Source: Zizania palustris (taxonomy: Eukaryota; Streptophyta; Magnoliopsida; Poales; Poaceae). Taken from it: 64,000 nt of DNA. Shown here piece by piece: positions 1 through 12,213 of this stretch. The translations under genes and the position numbers were made by a program. The notes under the pieces were generated by a model that was not told the origin of the DNA, made no database searches, and saw only the letters and a list, made by a program, of their open reading frames with translations. Position 1 is the stretch's first letter, and each line of letters begins with the position of its first letter. The stretch covers positions 30,040,371 to 30,104,370 of the forward strand of contig JAAALK010000285.1 of NCBI GenBank assembly GCA_019279435.1, given 5' to 3'.

Positions 1-1550
1 AATATAACGGAGTATGAAGGAATTTTGCTAGGACTTCGAAAGGAGCGTGCTTTAGGTGCTACAAGAGTTGTTGTTAAAACAGATTCTCAAATTATAGCAG
101 GGCACGTTGATAAAAGTTTTCAAGTTCGTCACCCCCAGCTTGCAAAGTATTTGGAAGAGATCCGTAAGATTGAAGCAGCATTTAAAGGGATTTCCATCTG
201 AAGTATACCTAGAGCCAAAAATAGGAAAGCCGATACCTTAGCAAAAGCTACAGCCGGAGCTATGGACATTCTGGGAGGAGCTTTTTACGAAGAGCTTACT
301 TCACCTTCAGTGCCACAGATCCCTCCTACGGAAGTTCTTTGCATTCCAAGCACTAATTGGCGAAGATCAATTATGGAGTTGTTGCAAGGTGAAGCAAATT
401 TGCCTGAAGGGCCACAACTTTCGAGGTTGAAGCTCAGAGTTCGAAATTATCATATAATCAACGGTATTCTCTACAAGGCCGGAGTATGTTCCCCTCTGCT
501 CCGATGAATATCTCAAGCTTGGTCAAGAGATGCTCTGAGAAATTCATGAAGGCCTTTGTGGTAGCCATCTAGCCCCTCGGGCTTTGGGAGGAAAAACACT
601 TTGCCAGGGGTTTTATTGGCCACAATAGTAGCTGATGCGGAGAGCCTAGTCCTCAAGTGCCAGGGTTATCAATGGATGGGAAGAAGTCATCGTCCGCCAA
701 CAACTCTTCAAGTCATTGCCCAGTGTGGTCCATGGCCAGATGGGGCATGGACCTTATTGGCCCCTTCCCAGTAGCAAAAGGAAATCTGAAATTCGCAGTG
801 GTAGCAATTGAGTATTTTTCCAAGTGGGTCGAAGCAGAACCCCTCACAACTATCACTTCGAATAATGTACAAAAATTTTTCTAGAAAAGTATTATATGCA
901 GGTTCGGAGTGCCTCGACAGCTAACAGTTGACAATGGGACACAGTTTGATGCGGAGCCCTTCAGGAAGTTTTGCGAAGATCTTGGCATACAAATATGCTT
1001 TGCTGTTGTGCGCCATCCTCAGTCTAATGGAGCTGTTGAAAGGGCCAATGGTAATATCTTGTCAGGGTTGAATCGAAGAATAGTAGGGTTGGCAAAGGGA
1101 CTGTGGACCGAAGAGCTTCCGAAGATTTTATGGTCCATCCAGACCACTCAAACAAGGTCCACATGTTTTACTCCTTTCAAACTATTATTCAGAGATGAAG
1201 CTATGACGCCAACGGAGCTTAAAGGAGGATCTCTTCGCAGCACCGAAGCTGAAATAGAAGGAGAAAGGCAAGCTTCGCTTGATTTAATAGAAGAAACAAG
1301 ACTTCGAGCTTTCGCCAATCTGTCGAAGTATCAGCAGCAAACGAAGACTTGGTTTGACCCGAAGGTTAAGCTTAACGAACTTAAGCCAGGTCATCTAGTT
1401 TTGCGAAGCATTATAGCACCACGGAAATTAGGAAATAAGTGGAAAGGTCTATACATTATTCTCCATTCAGGACACCCTCGTTCTTTTAAGCTAGCTAATT
1501 TACAAGGCGAAGAGTTAAAGCATGTCTGGCATGCAGAGCACTTAAAGTGA
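1..1550 (+). pseudogene. T1 pol 3' fragment: second RNase H tail and integrase of a Tat-like Ty3/Gypsy element
   Basis: The window opens inside the second (archaeal-type) RNase H domain: translated codons read AEYEG-like and KTDSQ-like catalytic surroundings, then a linker, a damaged HHCC zinc finger (the last CxxC reads C-Q-G-Y) and an integrase core from about 720. The three integrase acids are kept (GMDLIGPF, TVDNGTQF, GAVERANG), and a C-terminal domain runs to the stop near 1550. It is closely similar to the T2 polyprotein on the minus strand at 23647-28278. It is dead: in-frame stops at about 199, 505 and 882, and frameshifts between 500 and 660. The window edge removes everything upstream. 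Tat-lineage assignment rests on similarity to T2, which has both RNase H domains. Confidence 0.9.
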
Positions 1551-1559
1551 TATTTCGCA

Positions 1560-2310
1560 TAGGGGCTCCTTGTAATCATTTGTAAACACCTTCTGAATTA
1601 ATAAAGTTCATGGTTCAGATAATGCCTACCTCTCAAACACTTCCTACTTCTAGTAGACGCACTGGAAGAACGAAGTTGGTTGTGAGGGAAGTGCCATTCA
1701 TTTGAACCAATTTTGTGGACATCGAACCACTGGTTCGAAGCTTCCGACGAAGTGGGAAAGTCACTAAAAAATGGATTCCAAGCCACCAGCTTGAAAGAAT
1801 CCGTAAAAAGAGTCCAAGGAGACCAAATGATACGGATTCCAGGCTCCGGCCTGAAAGCATCCGTAAAAAGAGTCCAAGGAGACCACTGTGAATTTCGAAC
1901 CACTGGTTTGATAGCATTCGCAAAAAGAGCCGAAGGAGGCCAAACAAAACAGAGTTTGAGCTGATAAGCTTCGAATATCTGTAGAAAGAGTCCATAGTGA
2001 CCAATTGTTTTGGATGTTAAGGTATCCGGAAAATTAGTCTGAAGTGACTACATTCAAACAAAAAGGTACTAAGTTACCAGTTTTCAGACTCCAAGTAGTC
2101 GAAGACATTTTTGAGATTTTAATCAATCTCTAAGTTGCTAAGGGGCTCTGAGCCTCCAAAAATTGTACTCCTAAGTCATTTTTCTTTGCGCATAACCATC
2201 TTCGACTAAACTTCAAAGTTGCTTACACCCAAAGAGGGGCTGGGAAGTAGGGAGACAGTTTTAAAATCTTGATCTTTATTATTTGAACAGATTACATTAC
2301 ATTACGAAAA
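1560..2310 (+). repeat. T1 post-pol non-coding region with about 60-bp tandem repeats
   Basis: Between the integrase stop and the antisense gene there is no coding sequence on the plus strand. From about 1735 to 2010 a unit of about 60 bp recurs three to four times, most clearly around 1800 and 1860, where both copies contain CCGTAAAAAGAGTCCAAGGA. The same unit occurs in T2 at 22970-23445. Tandem repeats in the 3' non-coding part of Tat/Ogre-type elements are an established feature of the lineage. Confidence 0.8.
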
Positions 2311-2314
2311 ATCT

Positions 2315-5300
2315 GTGTCTATACCAAGAAGGAAACGAAGACCCCTTCGATCCCTAGAGTTACCACTAAAGCCAGAACGACTAGTTCCGGAGCTGGGATT
2401 CCTAATAACTTTATGTTTAATTCTTCTCCCTCCCCTCGAAGCTCGAAAATCTTTTTGTGCCTGTTGGAGTTCAGCCCAAGTTCAAAGTCGCTCGCGGCTT
2501 CTCTCCCAGCTTCGAAGTTCTTCAGGTTTTTGTGTTTGTTCTTCAGCAGTATTCTCTTCTTCGGACCATTCAACGTCTTCAGAAGATGAGGTCTCCAAGT
2601 TAACTTCCTTTTCTTCCTCTTTAATGTAAGATAATATATCTTTGTATATTTCGTGCGCAATTGCACCGTAGCTTTCTCGAGGAATCAGAAATCGAGGTCG
2701 TTTGTGAAGTCTTAGAAGGTCGAAGGTAGCCCATAGCAGGCGAAGTTCTTCGATAATATTTAATACTTCGAGATCATCCATACAAGGTTGGGAATCCTAA
2801 AAACATTTCCAAATAAGTCTTCATTCATAACAGATGAAAGCATAATTTTTTACGTATTCGGACCGCTAAACAAAACTAAACCTGCGGGTCTAGTGGAGGC
2901 TGGCTGCTCGAAGCCTGCGACCGAGCTTGTTTCTGGAGAAGCCCTTCATCAATCCAAGCCTTGATCGTTGTTCGACCTTCGGCTCTCCAAGACGCTTGGA
3001 AGGCTTGCCAAGCTGCGGCCACATCCTCGGAAGGGTTTAACAGCTGGTTGTCGTCAAAGGTAATAGGAGCCGCTAGATAGCCCTAGATCTTCGTAGTAAC
3101 GAAGTATTCCGAGAGCGGATACATGGCCAGAGATTTCTCCATACTGAATACCCGCTGTCTTCATCATCTTCGCTGCTCCTTGGATCATCTTTAATCGTCA
3201 TAGCAAGGGGATGTTGTCAGTCGAAGATAGTGTCCAAGAAGTACCGAAGTACTCTAAGACACCTAAAAGGTTGTCCATGACCTCCGCAGCTACCTTCTCC
3301 GACTTCACCTTGTCTTCGATTAAAGTATCCCTTGACAAAGGCAGCTCATCTATCACAGAGGATAGTTTAGCTGCCTCCGTGGCCAAAGAGTTCTTCTAGC
3401 TAAGCAGATTGCTGGCTTCCTCCATGGACTTCGTCTTTTCTTCTCGGAGCTTAACCAGCTCAGCCCCTGCGGTTGCTTGCTCCGTCCGCATTCTTTCTAT
3501 TTCAGCCCAAAGCACGATTTGTTAGGCTTCGAGCTTCCGATTTGCAGCCTCCAGACCAAGTCTAGCTCTCCTCTCCGCTGCTACCATCTCGACCAAGCTA
3601 GAAATTCGAATTTTGGAGCCCTCAAGACTCCTTTAGAGGGCAGTATTCCTCTCCTTAAGATGAATACTTCCCCGCTCGTTCGACACATCTGCAGCTCGAG
3701 CCAAGACTATTTGCTGCGAGGAAAAAGCAAGGTGAGAAATTGTTCATAAATTAAAATTAATTCTTTTTTTGCAGATACTTCGTACCTGGTATGCTGCCCG
3801 TTCCAAAGCTACATTCAGCTCTGACCCTTCAGCCTCCCCAAGTATGGCTACCAAGTCTGTTCCCCCAACTTCGTGGTTAGCTCGATCCAAAGGTTCAAGC
3901 AAGGTCTGAAGTCCGGTCCTTCGCTCCAGAAAAGGAGCTAGGAGGGGGAGCATTGACCAATCCCTTTGGTCATCTTCGTTGGGTGAAGGGCTGGAGTGCT
4001 GCGCCGCATCCCCGGAAACTTCGGTGGACTGGCCCCCCTCCGTAGATTGTCCCCCGTCTATCAATTCCGACGGAGTTAATCCTGAGTTCGGAGCAGGAAA
4101 ATGATCCATTTTACCTTTACCTTTTCCGGGCCCCATCTGGGTAACTTCTTCTAGAACCGACCCCGGAGATGTCGAAGTCCCAGGAGCAGTCTTCACAGGA
4201 GGAGTCGTCTCCATGGGAGCAGACCCTGCCAAATCAAAGGTATTATATATTGCACAATTCTGCAGGTTGTGAAGAAAAAGGTGCTTTAATGAAGTCTACC
4301 TCCGAAATCTTGTTGGCGAATGAGTACGGGGCTACTTGGAGGGTCGAAGGACCATTCGAAGTCTTCATCAGATTCAGGGTCTTGAACCGAAGGGTTGGCT
4401 GTTGGAACCTCCTATGGAGCAATAGTTGCCACTTCGTCCGGAATCGAAGCTTGTTCAGTTATGACTTCGACTCCACCTTCAAGAGCAGGGGCTTCTTGGC
4501 TCGGCAAGTCAGGCAGGACACTCGAGGTCCCGGCCTGTTCAGAGTTGTCTGGCGCAGCTGGCACACCTGCTACATCACTAGTGTCTATGACTTCGACATT
4601 CTCCTGCGCTTCTTCGTCTTCGGTAATAAGGTCCACAAGGACCCTTTGCATTTCTCTTACTCCCTCATCATCAGATGAACCCGAGGACGAAGCAGCGGGC
4701 CTGGAAGGAGCCACGTTTTTAGGCTTACGGGCTAACTTTTTTACGAGAGTCTTGGCTGGTGCCGAAGTCCCAGCATCTGCTTTCCTCTTCTTCGGGCCAA
4801 GCTCAGAAGGCACCCAGTCATGAAGAGGAGGGGCTATGTCTCCGAGTACGCCCCATACTCGGTTAAGTCGCTCCCAACTACCCACCAGTTTCTTCCTCCA
4901 TTCCCATTCAGCCAGGGTAGGAGCCCCAAGAATCCTCTCCGAAGCTCGAACGACTTGCTCCGAAGTCATAGGGGCTTGTGAAGCTGAAAGATAAGTTTTA
5001 TTAGTCATTTCATGAAATAATCATATATAAAGAATGTTGTAGTTTTCGAAGTTACCTGCAGAGCTCAAGTTCGAAGGAATTTTTCAGAGTCCTCCCTCCG
5101 GATCCTCTTCGAAGTTGATAGGCTAGTTGGCCATCAAAGGCGGAATCTGGAGTCTGATGAACTCCTCCGCTAAGTCCCGCATGCTCATGCGGTGACTAAT
5201 TCGTTGGATCAGATTGAGGCGGGCTTTGAGCTGGCCGGGGTCTGGGTGGCCTTCGGATTCCCTTCGAAAATATATGTCTTGCAGGGGTCCGGCCAGACGG

Positions 5301-5700
5301 CTGTCTAATCCAACTTCGGCATAGAACCACCGGAGAATCCAATCTGTGTACCATCTGGCATTGATGGCCTATACTGGGAACCACAGATATCTCTGCTCTC
5401 CCTTCATAGCCTTTGGCCCGCAGTGCCCATTCGAAGATAGCTAGGCGTGCTATAACGTTCGGAGACAATTGAGGAAGGGTGACATGGAAGAGATTCAGTA
5501 CCTCCGACAGGAAGTCTACCGCTAGAGGTTCTAACCCTGCTTCGAAGAAGGCTTTGAAAACGATGACTTCTCCAGGGCGTGGCGAAGGGATGGCTTCCTT
5601 CCCCAGTTTGCGGACATTGATCCCTGGGCTAATCTTTCCTTCGACCACAGTTGCGATCGTCTTCCTCTTGCAGGTGGATGGCCCCAGTTTGTAAGACTGG
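2315..5700 (-). pseudogene. T1 antisense gene, five exons, N-terminal putative gypsy-type transposon domain (PF04195-like)
   Basis: A gene runs opposite to pol in the 3' part of T1. Exons read on the minus strand: A about 5700-5056, B 4983-4300, C 4225-3786, D 3713-2882, E 2796-2315. Introns are 72, 74, 72 and 85 bp, all GT-AG (for example CAG|GTAACT into TTTCAG|CTT). Phases B/C = 1 and C/D = 0 agree with the reading frames on both sides. Exon A carries a stretch (about 5400-5590) with motifs such as EVIVFKAFFEAGLE and LSPNVIARLAIFEWAL, which I match from memory to Pfam PF04195. Exon B is acidic and Ser-rich, D looks like a coiled coil, and E ends in a basic tail. Stops (for example 4412 in exon B) and frameshifts in exons A and D show decay. 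Similar antisense ORFs are known in Grande and relatives; the function is unknown. Confidence 0.8.
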
Positions 5701-6049
5701 TCGGAGTACTTCGAAGAGGCTGGGAGGAGGTCATGGGGACCGATTTGTTGGGGATTCCCTGCCGGCCAGGTGTGAGGGCTACCGAACTCTCCAGGTCAAA
5801 CCCCTCCGGCCACCAGAGAGTGCCACACACTAGAGCCCCCAGGCCGGAACACTTCGTCCGCTAAAGGGCCTGGCGCGCTGGAGCCCCTGCACCGAAGCCC
5901 GCTGGACAGTGAGGGTCTTCGGGTACCCGAACCCTCATGCAGGAGGCTTCGGACTAACCGGCTCCGCACGGCCAAACCGACCAGGCTTTGGCAAAAGCAG
6001 GAAAGGCCCGGGGGGCACTTTGAAGTCAGTAGTTTAGACATCACTCTAG
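5701..6049. other. Junction region between T1 and P1, no gene recognised
   Basis: This GC-rich stretch lies upstream of antisense exon A. A G-rich run near 6010 (GGCCCGGGGGGCA) could be the T1 polypurine tract, but no T-family LTR follows. P1 integrase codons start within about 50 bp. The T1 3' LTR therefore appears lost at the junction. An LTR-like TGTTGGGGA at about 5748 is not followed by sequence matching the T2 LTR. Confidence 0.4.
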
Positions 6050-7278
6050 GAAAAGAGTCAGCAAATCCTTCAGGAAAGGGTTGATCGGAATGTTCGGCGA
6101 CAAGCATTTAAATTTGTGTTGCTAGATGATGTATTATATCGCCGAACTATTGATGGAGTACTGTTAAAATGTTTAGATGATGAACAGTCCCAAGTAGCTA
6201 TGGGAGAAGTCCATGAAGGGCTTTGTGGCACTCATCAATCGGCCCAGAAAATGAGTTGGATGCTCAAAAGAGGGAGTTTCTACTGGCCGACTATGACTGA
6301 GGATTGTTTTAGGTATTATAGAGGATGTGAAGCATGTCAGAAGTTTGGCAATATCCAACTAGCTCCTACTTCATTGCTTAACCCTATTATCAAGCCATGG
6401 TCGTTCCGAGGTTTGGGTTTAGACTTCATCGGCCAGATTTATCCCCCTTATTCAAAAGGGCATCAATTCATGTTGATGGCGACAGACTACTTCACCAAAT
6501 GGACCGAAGCCGTGCCTCTCAAGAATATGACTCACAACGAGAGAATTGATTTTATCTTGAAGCACATTATACATAGATTCGGTATTCCCCAAACTCTCAC
6601 TACAGATCAAGGCACTTCGTTTGTTTCTAAAGAAGTGAGAGATTTTGCCGAATTTTATGGTATTAAGCTAATAAACTCTTCACCATACTATGCTCAGGCC
6701 AATGGTCAGGCCAAGTCTAGCAATAAAACTGTGATTAAGCTCATTAAAAGGAAAATCAAAGAATTCCCTAAGAGGTTGCATGAAGTGCTTTCTGAGGTGT
6801 TGTGGGATTGTAGAATTGCAAAGCACGATGCTACCAAAGTTAGTCCATATGAGTTAGTATATGGACAAGAAGTCGTTCTACCTATAGAAGTAGATCTTGG
6901 CTCTTTAAGAGTTCTAAAGCAAAATGTCTTACGGTCGATGAATATGAGACGCTTTTGAAAGATAATCTAGAAGAAGTGACCAATAAGAGACTAAAGGCTT
7001 TAGAAGCTATAGAAATAGACAAGAGAAAAATAGCTAGAGCCTACAATAAGAAGGTTAAACCAAAATCGTTTCAAGTAGGTGACTTGGTTTGGAAGACAAT
7101 TTTGCCGTTAGGCACTAAGAGCCCTAAATTTGATAAATGGTCACCTAGTTGGGAAGGCCCTTTCAAAATAGCCGATATCGCTCCCGGTAATGCGTATGTG
7201 CTAGAATCTCTACAAGGAGAGCAGTTTCGGAGAGCTTTGAATAGTAGGTACTTCCCATGTGTATGGCAAACGGCTTGA
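6050..7278 (+). pseudogene. P1 integrase (Ty3/Gypsy), catalytic glutamate replaced by lysine
   Basis: The frame starts inside pol just before the integrase. It has an HHCC zinc finger (HEGLCGTH ... CEAC, about 6210-6340), the first Asp in GLDFIGQ, the second Asp in TTDQGTSF, and then NGQAKSSNK where the DD35E glutamate belongs. Counting 35 residues after the second Asp lands exactly on the Lys codon at about 6711. A stop at 6956 is caused by a frameshift near 6930; the C-terminal domain continues in another frame to 7278. The following LTR matches those of P2 and P3, so this is the 3' end of the same family. Gag, protease and RT are missing, and T1 sequence abuts directly. Confidence 0.9.
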
Positions 7279-7350
7279 AAGTGTCGAAAGGACGATATGA
7301 GAGGTATCATCCTTAGCTCATTATGCTTTTAGTTCACCTAGTTCAATAGA

Positions 7351-7364
7351 AGGCAGGGGGCATG
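7351..7364 (+). other. P1 polypurine tract
   Basis: A purine run (AGGCAGGGGG) lies immediately before the TGTTGA start of the 3' LTR, the expected position for plus-strand priming. The 70 bp before it, after the integrase stop, hold no gene. Confidence 0.7.
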
Positions 7365-8722
7365 TGTTGATAGCAAAAAATGGCATTAATGGTTAAGATT
7401 GTCAAAATATCAATTTTGTAATTTGGGACGAAAATACACATGTCCTGAACTGGGTCGAAACCCTACAGGGCCAAAGGCCCATCGAGCTATGGGCTTCGGA
7501 AGCTTCCAGCAGGCTTGCTACCTTCCGCCCGAAGGCCTTTAGAGGCCCACCTCACCGAAGCTTCGGCCGGAGAAGCAGGCTTCGACGGGCTTGGCCGAAG
7601 GCACACTTTGGGTAGGGGATCAGAGATAGAGTTGAGTCCGATTCTGGTTAAATTTATCTCTACGCGTGATTAGGTCAAATCCTACCAGATTTTTTCTTAG
7701 AGATTAGAAGTCTAGCCCCTATAAATATAGGGGTGAGGCCGGTTCATTGACCCCCCCCAACACAAATCAACACAAAGCCCTAGCTTTGAATCGTACATTT
7801 ACTTTTGCCTTTACTTTTTTGCAATCTTCGTGGGTTTTCCTGGAAGCCCTCTGACGGCAACTTCGAAACAGTGGTAATCCTTGTTACTTCGCTTGTGAAG
7901 TATCCGTTAATCTGCATAACAGATTGTTATCACCTTGTTACTTCACCTGTGAAGTATCCACTAATCTGTGTAACAGATTGCTACCTTCGCCCCCTAGTGC
8001 AACACATAGCAGAATTCGGTCCCTAGGTCGAATTGGTACTTGATATTTGTTCCGTTGTAGGTTTCCACGCTTGGAGCCACTTCGTTAGAGGTGTCTGGAG
8101 CCAAGAGATTGGTTTCGGAGGATACCAGAACACACCTCGGCGGAAGTACTGCTTTGACTACCCGTGTCAGACCGTCACACTGTTGTCGATTTGACCAAGT
8201 CTCGCGCTCTAGCACGCTTCGCAACAGGCTTCGTCAAGACAGGCTTCGCCACGCCCGTACCCCATGTTAGACGAAGTCAAGCCCGCATGTTGCGCCTAAG
8301 TCGTTTTATCATGTCAGAGACTTCGCGTCGAACCCCGATGTTCGAAGGAGATTGTCGCGTCGAGATCTGTTCGGATTATGTCTTCAACCAGATCAGTCCG
8401 AACGTCGAAGGCACCCTTCGGCGGGACCCTTCGCACCAGACACCGAAGGCACCCTTCAGCGATACCCTTCGCACTGTACACTCTGGATCAGTTAGGCTCC
8501 ACTTGGCTTGCTAATTTATTCTGTTTAAATATATTTCTTTTCGGCTAATTGGATTATTTATGTGTGATCTGATTACCTGGTGACTCCACCCACCTTAACA
8601 CAGATAAGGGTAGTCGGAACATGACGTCGGTGTTGTGTTACGCTTAGGCTTGTCCCTAAGTATCCGCACACTTTTGGATCGTCGAACTAACCCAAGTGCG
8701 GGGGCACATTTTCGTGTCAACA
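7365..8722 (+). repeat. P1 3' LTR, 1358 bp
   Basis: It begins TGTTGATAGC and ends GTGTCAACA, with TG...CA termini. It aligns along its length with 49024-50374 and, from about 7550 on, with 42742-43963. It contains GC-rich CTTCGG/GAAGG-type short repeats near 8400-8470. Open frames inside it are chance. Confidence 0.92.
7720..7727 (+). promoter_or_regulatory. TATA box of P1 LTR
   Basis: TATAAATA lies within a sequence conserved in all three P-family LTRs (also 42920 and 49383), placing the U3/R promoter about 355 bp into the LTR. Confidence 0.7.
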
Positions 8723-10463
8723 TATCCCTTCTACTCAAGCTCTTCAATGTTACTTTTCACTTCGGCTAACTCGTTTACGGCCATTCGATATGGTTGCTTG
8801 GAAATGGGCGTTGTTCTAGGGACCAGTTCAATCCTAAATTCAATGTCCCTCTTGGGTGGCATTAGTAGTAGTTCTACTGGAAAAACATCTGGGTACTCTC
8901 GGACCACAAGTACTTCTTCTACTGCCATCTGGTGGAGAGAAGTTCTTCTCAAACCCTGGGTGGCCATCTTAAAGGTAACGGTGACTCCATCCTCGTTGGT
9001 TACGGTGACGGACTTGCTAGCGTAGTCTATCATTCCCTTATGCTTTATCAACCAGTCAATGCCGAGAATAAGGTCTAGACCATTGTAATCTATAAGGATT
9101 GGGTCGGCCCAAAATAATACCCCTTGGATCTCTATCCTTGTCCTTGGGCTAAACAGGGTGGCTAGATTTCGGTTGCCGGGGGTGACAAATATCAAGGGTT
9201 TGGGTAGTTGTTGTACTTCTAGTCCATTATTTTTCACAAAATTCTTGGATATTAAGGAGTGTGTTGCTCCCGAGTCGAATAATATTACTGCGGGTATGGA
9301 ATTTGCACTAAACATACCAAGGACAACTTCCGGGGCTTCTTGGGCCTCTTTCGTGGTGACGTGGTTGACACAGGCATGGATCGCTGGGTTGGGAGCGACT
9401 CCTTGCGTTTGCTTGGGGTGAGGACACTAATGGGAGTAGTGGCCTTACTTCCAATAGTTGAAGCACATGACCAGCATGCCATTCCGGTCTCTCAGGGTGT
9501 TGGTCTTGATGGCCAGTGCCGATGGGGTCGATGGAGCTGGTGGAGCTGGGAGAGGGTTTCTGTTGCTTGACCTGCCGGGGTGGTTCTAGGGTCTAAAGAC
9601 GGGGTGAGGGTGATGGCTCGGCGCATGGGTCGGAGGAGTGAAGCGGGGTCTCTAAAGGATCCTTTGGTTATGCCTGAAGGCTATAATCTTCCTCTTTTTG
9701 AGGTCCAGATAGTTTTACTCAGTTTCCTAGGCGATGGCCTTGTTCACCAACTATTGAAAGTTGGCATAGTCCATTGTGACAAGCTGTACGGACTTTTCAT
9801 CCTTTAGTCCCTAGAGGAACTTAGCCTAATGGTTGGCGTTGGTGCAGAACTCTTCTAGCGCATAATAGGCCAGACGGTTGAACTCGTGAAGATACTCCGT
9901 GATTGACTTGCTTCCCTACTACAAGTCATGAAATTCTTGTTGCTTCTGGGCCACAATCCCAGTAGGCACATGGGCAGCTCGGAAGGCGGTGGAGAATTCT
10001 GCCCAAGTGACTATGTGAGCCTCGGGCTGGGACTCGCAGTAGTTGTCCCACCATTTGGCAACCGGACCCTAGAGTTGGTGGGCTGTAGATGCCACTCGCT
10101 CCACATCAGAGCAAGGGAGGATATCCAATTTCTTCCCCATGGTTCTCAACCAATCCCCTGCCTCCATCGCATTGGTCGTGCTTGAGAACGTGGGAGGCCT
10201 CACGCGTAGGAACTTTGAAAGTTGAGTAGCGGGGGCTGGTGTGGGGGCTTGAGGGTGTGGGGGTAGCTACAAGTGGTGCTTCTGCTGTAGACGATTTATC
10301 TAAGCCTATTGTTCATGCATGTGGGCATTCTACTGTTGCATTTGAGCCAACAGAGCGGTGACGAGTTGGTTCTGGTTGGCCATCATCTTGGCTAGTGTAG
10401 GAATGTTGGCAATGGGTGCTCCGGTATGACGCTGTCCTGGAGCCTCTTCATTTGGTACCACAT
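8723..10463 (-). pseudogene. L1 gag-protease-RT start (Ty3/Gypsy), decayed
   Basis: Read on the minus strand from 10463: a gag N-terminus with MANQNQLVTALLAQMQQ; a gag domain with EAGDWLRTMGKKLDILPCSD and VAKWWDNY-type motifs (about 10200-9740); a damaged CCHC knuckle near 9480 (a stop inside); a retropepsin site FDSGATHSLIS near 9270; and the LGIDWL segment. The frame continues to the first residues of RT (ISKQPYRMA near 8790), where the P1 LTR cuts it. Many stops interrupt gag. The style is that of chromovirus/Tekay-like gags, an inference. Upstream L1 sequence continues beyond N1 at 13675. Confidence 0.85.
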
Positions 10464-11090
10464 TGATACGAGGAGTGATCTTCTCACTGAGCTTGATGTA
10501 GATGGAGGATAACTTGTGAGACGCTAACGATTATCCACCTGTTCCCCTGCTGCCAATGCAACAGATCTCAACCCTATAGATATTCGCAACACCACACACT
10601 TGCACACGTAGCCGTCGGCCACGAAGCGGTGCTACTATCTCCTAATTCCCAATGGAACAACAGATAACACTTGACTTTCCTAGTAGCAATCACACCAGAT
10701 CAAAACAAAGTGATGGAGGTAAAATTCCTGATCGAAACAAAGAGGAATTCGTGATAACAGTAGAAGGCAGAATAGCACTTCAATCTGAATCAATCTAATT
10801 TCCAAAATAAACATCCAAGTTTGCAAGGGCCAGACACATCTATATATAGGGGTATTTAAGAATCTAGGGACATGTGGGGGTCGTCTAAATAGAATCCTAG
10901 ATGAATACAAATCGGTTACAAGTCCATGGGCTTTAGACTGAATAAGTAACACGCATTGTTTTGCTGATTGCGATCTGATCGAACCGAATATAGAGGTGTA
11001 GCTTGATCTGTTGGAAAGAATACTTCTCAAGCTTTCCAAAAACTCTAAGATCAACCAAATTGGGCCTTCCATGTAAAAGTTATGCATGGT
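10464..11090 (-). repeat. N1 3' LTR (about 627 bp)
   Basis: It starts TGATACGAGG on the plus strand and aligns with 13256-13674, except for an insertion/deletion of about 210 bp (roughly 10735-10945 present here only). The inner end is not sharply defined; similarity fades at about 11086-11098. Confidence 0.75.
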
Positions 11091-12126
11091 TTAATCTGGT
11101 GATGGCTGAAAAATGACCCTTGGTTGTAGCAGAACGTGGAGCAAATCTTGCGTCTTCTGCAATCTGAAGTTCCGCTTCACGTGCTTGGTGTAGAAAATCT
11201 GTAATGTCATCATACTTGTGATGCCGAATAATGCGCTTGATGTGATATGTTAAACTAGAAAGAAAACAGTTGCATGGTTTGCTCAGGTTGTTCACGTACT
11301 CTAGCTCACTGCATGATCAACTCTGTCTCCTGATAATAAGCATCCACAGTAATAATTCCTTGCTTCAAATTATGCAACTTGTCATATAGAGAGCGGATAT
11401 AGTTGCGTGGAACAAAACGCTCATGCATGACTTCCTTCATTGTTCTCCATGAAACAATTTCTGGTTCACCATCTTCATGTCTGGTTTGCACCAGATTATC
11501 CCACCAACGCAAGGCATAACCTTCAAATTTAGAAGATGCCAACTTGATCTTTCGGTCTTCTGTATACTCATGTAGGCGGCACAACTTTTCCATCATGAGC
11601 TCACAATTGAGATATGCTTCCACATAGTAGTTCCTTCAAATATGGGTATGGAAAATTTAGGTTTGCCCAGTCCATTATCCTCATGGTTAGCTGGTGCAAA
11701 ATCAGCATCAAATTGTATATGACGAGCAATGCCACGGCCTCCATTGCCACGGCCTCCATTGCCCCGATCTCCATTGCCACGGCCATGCTGATCATTATGA
11801 ACACTTGCTTCTCCATCATCATAAAATTCACCCACATGTTGCTGGTTGTGTTGACGATCAAACGGCGGTTGCAATGTAGCTACAACATGTGTTAAGTAAG
11901 TGATAGAATGATGAAGTGTTGTCACTTGCATTTATGTTGCCTCAACCATGTGAATAGCATCTTCTACCTTCAACTCTACTTTCTGCAAATCAGTAGAAGG
12001 AGGTTTAATTTCATTGTCATTTTTTACCTACAAATGATCACGGAGTGCTTCATATTCATTCCAATACACCAGCGAAGTAGGATTCTTTTTCTGCAAAACA
12101 TCAATATTATCATCCTCGAAAGTCAT
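11091..12126 (-). pseudogene. N1 gag-only ORF (Ty3/Gypsy-type capsid)
   Basis: The minus-strand ATG at 12126 opens an acidic N-terminus (MTFEDDNIDVLQKKNP). A Gly/Arg/Asn-rich tract built from a 15-bp repeat follows (11735-11790), then a typical Gypsy capsid region with KPKFSIPIFEG, YALRWWDNL, ERFVPRNY and YYQETELIMQ. The frame ends, after a DITDFLHQAREAELQI segment, within a few bases of the 3' LTR. There is no zinc knuckle, protease or polymerase, and little room for one, so the unit is non-autonomous. Stops near 12027 and 11303 and frameshifts near 11630 and 11290 inactivate this copy. Pol would have to come from another Gypsy element. Confidence 0.8.
11735..11790 (-). repeat. 15-bp tandem repeat coding Gly-Asn-Gly-Arg-rich tract
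   Basis: About four copies of a unit close to GGCCTCCATTGCCAC encode repeated GNGGR-like pentapeptides in the N1 gag. Confidence 0.75.
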
Positions 12127-12213
12127 TATGTAGTAAACACAAAAGAGATAAACAGAAAAAAAATTGGGGGTATATGGGGAATGACTCTCAATGCACTCAA
12201 CTGAAAAAAACAA

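Noticed and set aside
5748..5830. TGTTGGGGA start of a T1 3' LTR
   Set aside because: The following bases do not match the T2 or T3 LTR.
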